Assembly (NCBI RefSeq): GCF_003688555.1
Contig: NZ_REFR01000009.1
Span: 496,001-560,000 of the forward strand
Origin: Eilatimonas milleporae
Lineage (GTDB): Bacteria > Pseudomonadota > Alphaproteobacteria > Sphingomonadales > Kordiimonadaceae
Reading direction: 5' to 3'
Length of the DNA: 64,000 nt
The notes under the pieces were generated by a model that saw only the letters and a program-made list of their open reading frames with translations, was not told the DNA's origin and searched no databases. The position numbers and the translations under genes were made by a program. Below are positions 63,774 to 64,000 of the stretch, one piece after another (position 1 is the first letter of the stretch; the number at the start of each line of letters is the position of its first letter).

Positions 63774-64000
63774 TCAGCGCCGCCGGGTCGCAATGGGCAG
63801 CGGCGGCGACCAGGCCGGGTCCGAGGCATCAAGCGGGGTCGGAACCCGCCGTTCATTGTAGCCAGTCAGATCAACGGACCACAGGCTGGTTTGCCCGCCG
63901 CGCCCCTGGGAATCATATCGCTCGGTACGGAAAAACATCAGCACACGGCCATTGGGCGACCATGTCGGCCCCTCATCCTGCCAGGCATCGGTCAATAGCC
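63774..64000 (-). CDS. tolB: Tol-Pal protein TolB, C-terminal end (partial)
   Basis: About 75 residues from the window edge to the stop; the 5' part lies beyond. The motifs [33 protein letters not shown] and ASDPAWSP are the last blades of the TolB propeller. TolB works in the periplasm in outer-membrane constriction. Leftward; the rest of the tol genes would lie to the right. Confidence 0.85.
   Translation of the reverse strand, partial: LLTDAWQDEGPTWSPNGRVLMFFRTERYDSQGRGGQTSLWSVDLTGYNERRVPTPLDASDPAWSPPLPIATRRR

Noticed and set aside
1-64000. CRISPR array
   Set aside because: No regularly spaced direct repeats were seen; the repeats present are RTX codon repeats, the att pair and short tandem copies.

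Overview
The window is a stretch of an alphaproteobacterial chromosome with moderately high G+C. The placement rests on cell-cycle regulators found in that class: CtrA (53961-54662), its phosphotransferase ChpT (61190-61843) and the CtrA inhibitor SciP (35708-35998), together with FlbD. Genus and order cannot be fixed from the sequence. The polar-flagellum regulators FlhF and FlhG, the RTX adhesin and the LodA/LodB pair would suit a motile aquatic organism; this is inference.

Layout. 1-4307: a large RTX/beta-helix surface protein, cut by the window start, lies directly behind a sulfotransferase gene. 5167-8294: a LodB-like flavoprotein and a LodA-like quinoprotein oxidase whose 3' ends overlap convergently. 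8295-11054: gene-poor, with a probable uracil-DNA-glycosylase-like orphan and a small membrane protein. 11055-17411: a tripartite RND efflux operon divergent from soxR, with a SoxR-type operator between them. 17750-23668: a 5.9-kb integrative element bounded by 45-bp direct repeats made from the 3' half of a tRNA-Met gene. It carries a tyrosine integrase, an excisionase-like protein, a rolling-circle Rep, two XRE regulators and uncharacterised genes. 23848-26896: CBS-domain protein, MnmA and a class D beta-lactamase.

27141-31419: fliK-flgD-flgE behind a sigma-54 type promoter. 31549-34814: a leftward polyamine operon (ODC-like decarboxylase, deoxyhypusine-synthase-like enzyme, agmatinase-family protein). 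35708-49191: sciP followed by a long flagellar run fliF-fliG-fliH-fliN-motA-flbD-flhA-flhF-flhG and a second FliK-like gene. 49293-51624: a DMT transporter and a putrescine-type aminotransferase. 51732-53685: fliI-fliJ, divergent from ctrA. 54890-61843: a leftward chemotaxis operon chpT-cheA-cheW-cheY-cheB-cheR. 62083-64000: cysQ, an NnrU-like gene and the 3' end of tolB.

The main theme is the coupling of the cell-cycle phosphorelay (ChpT to CtrA, checked by SciP) to flagellar assembly and chemotaxis. A CtrA-type box next to a 17-bp palindrome lies upstream of fliF, and a TTAA-N6-TTAA site lies between fliI and ctrA. The most unusual observations are a truncated-globin-like domain in place of the usual P2 region of CheA, the compact integrative element with its own rolling-circle initiator and structured non-coding sites, the convergent lodA/lodB arrangement, the sulfotransferase/RTX adhesin pair and the polyamine cluster with a deoxyhypusine-synthase homologue. 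All function calls come from reading motifs; no database search was run.
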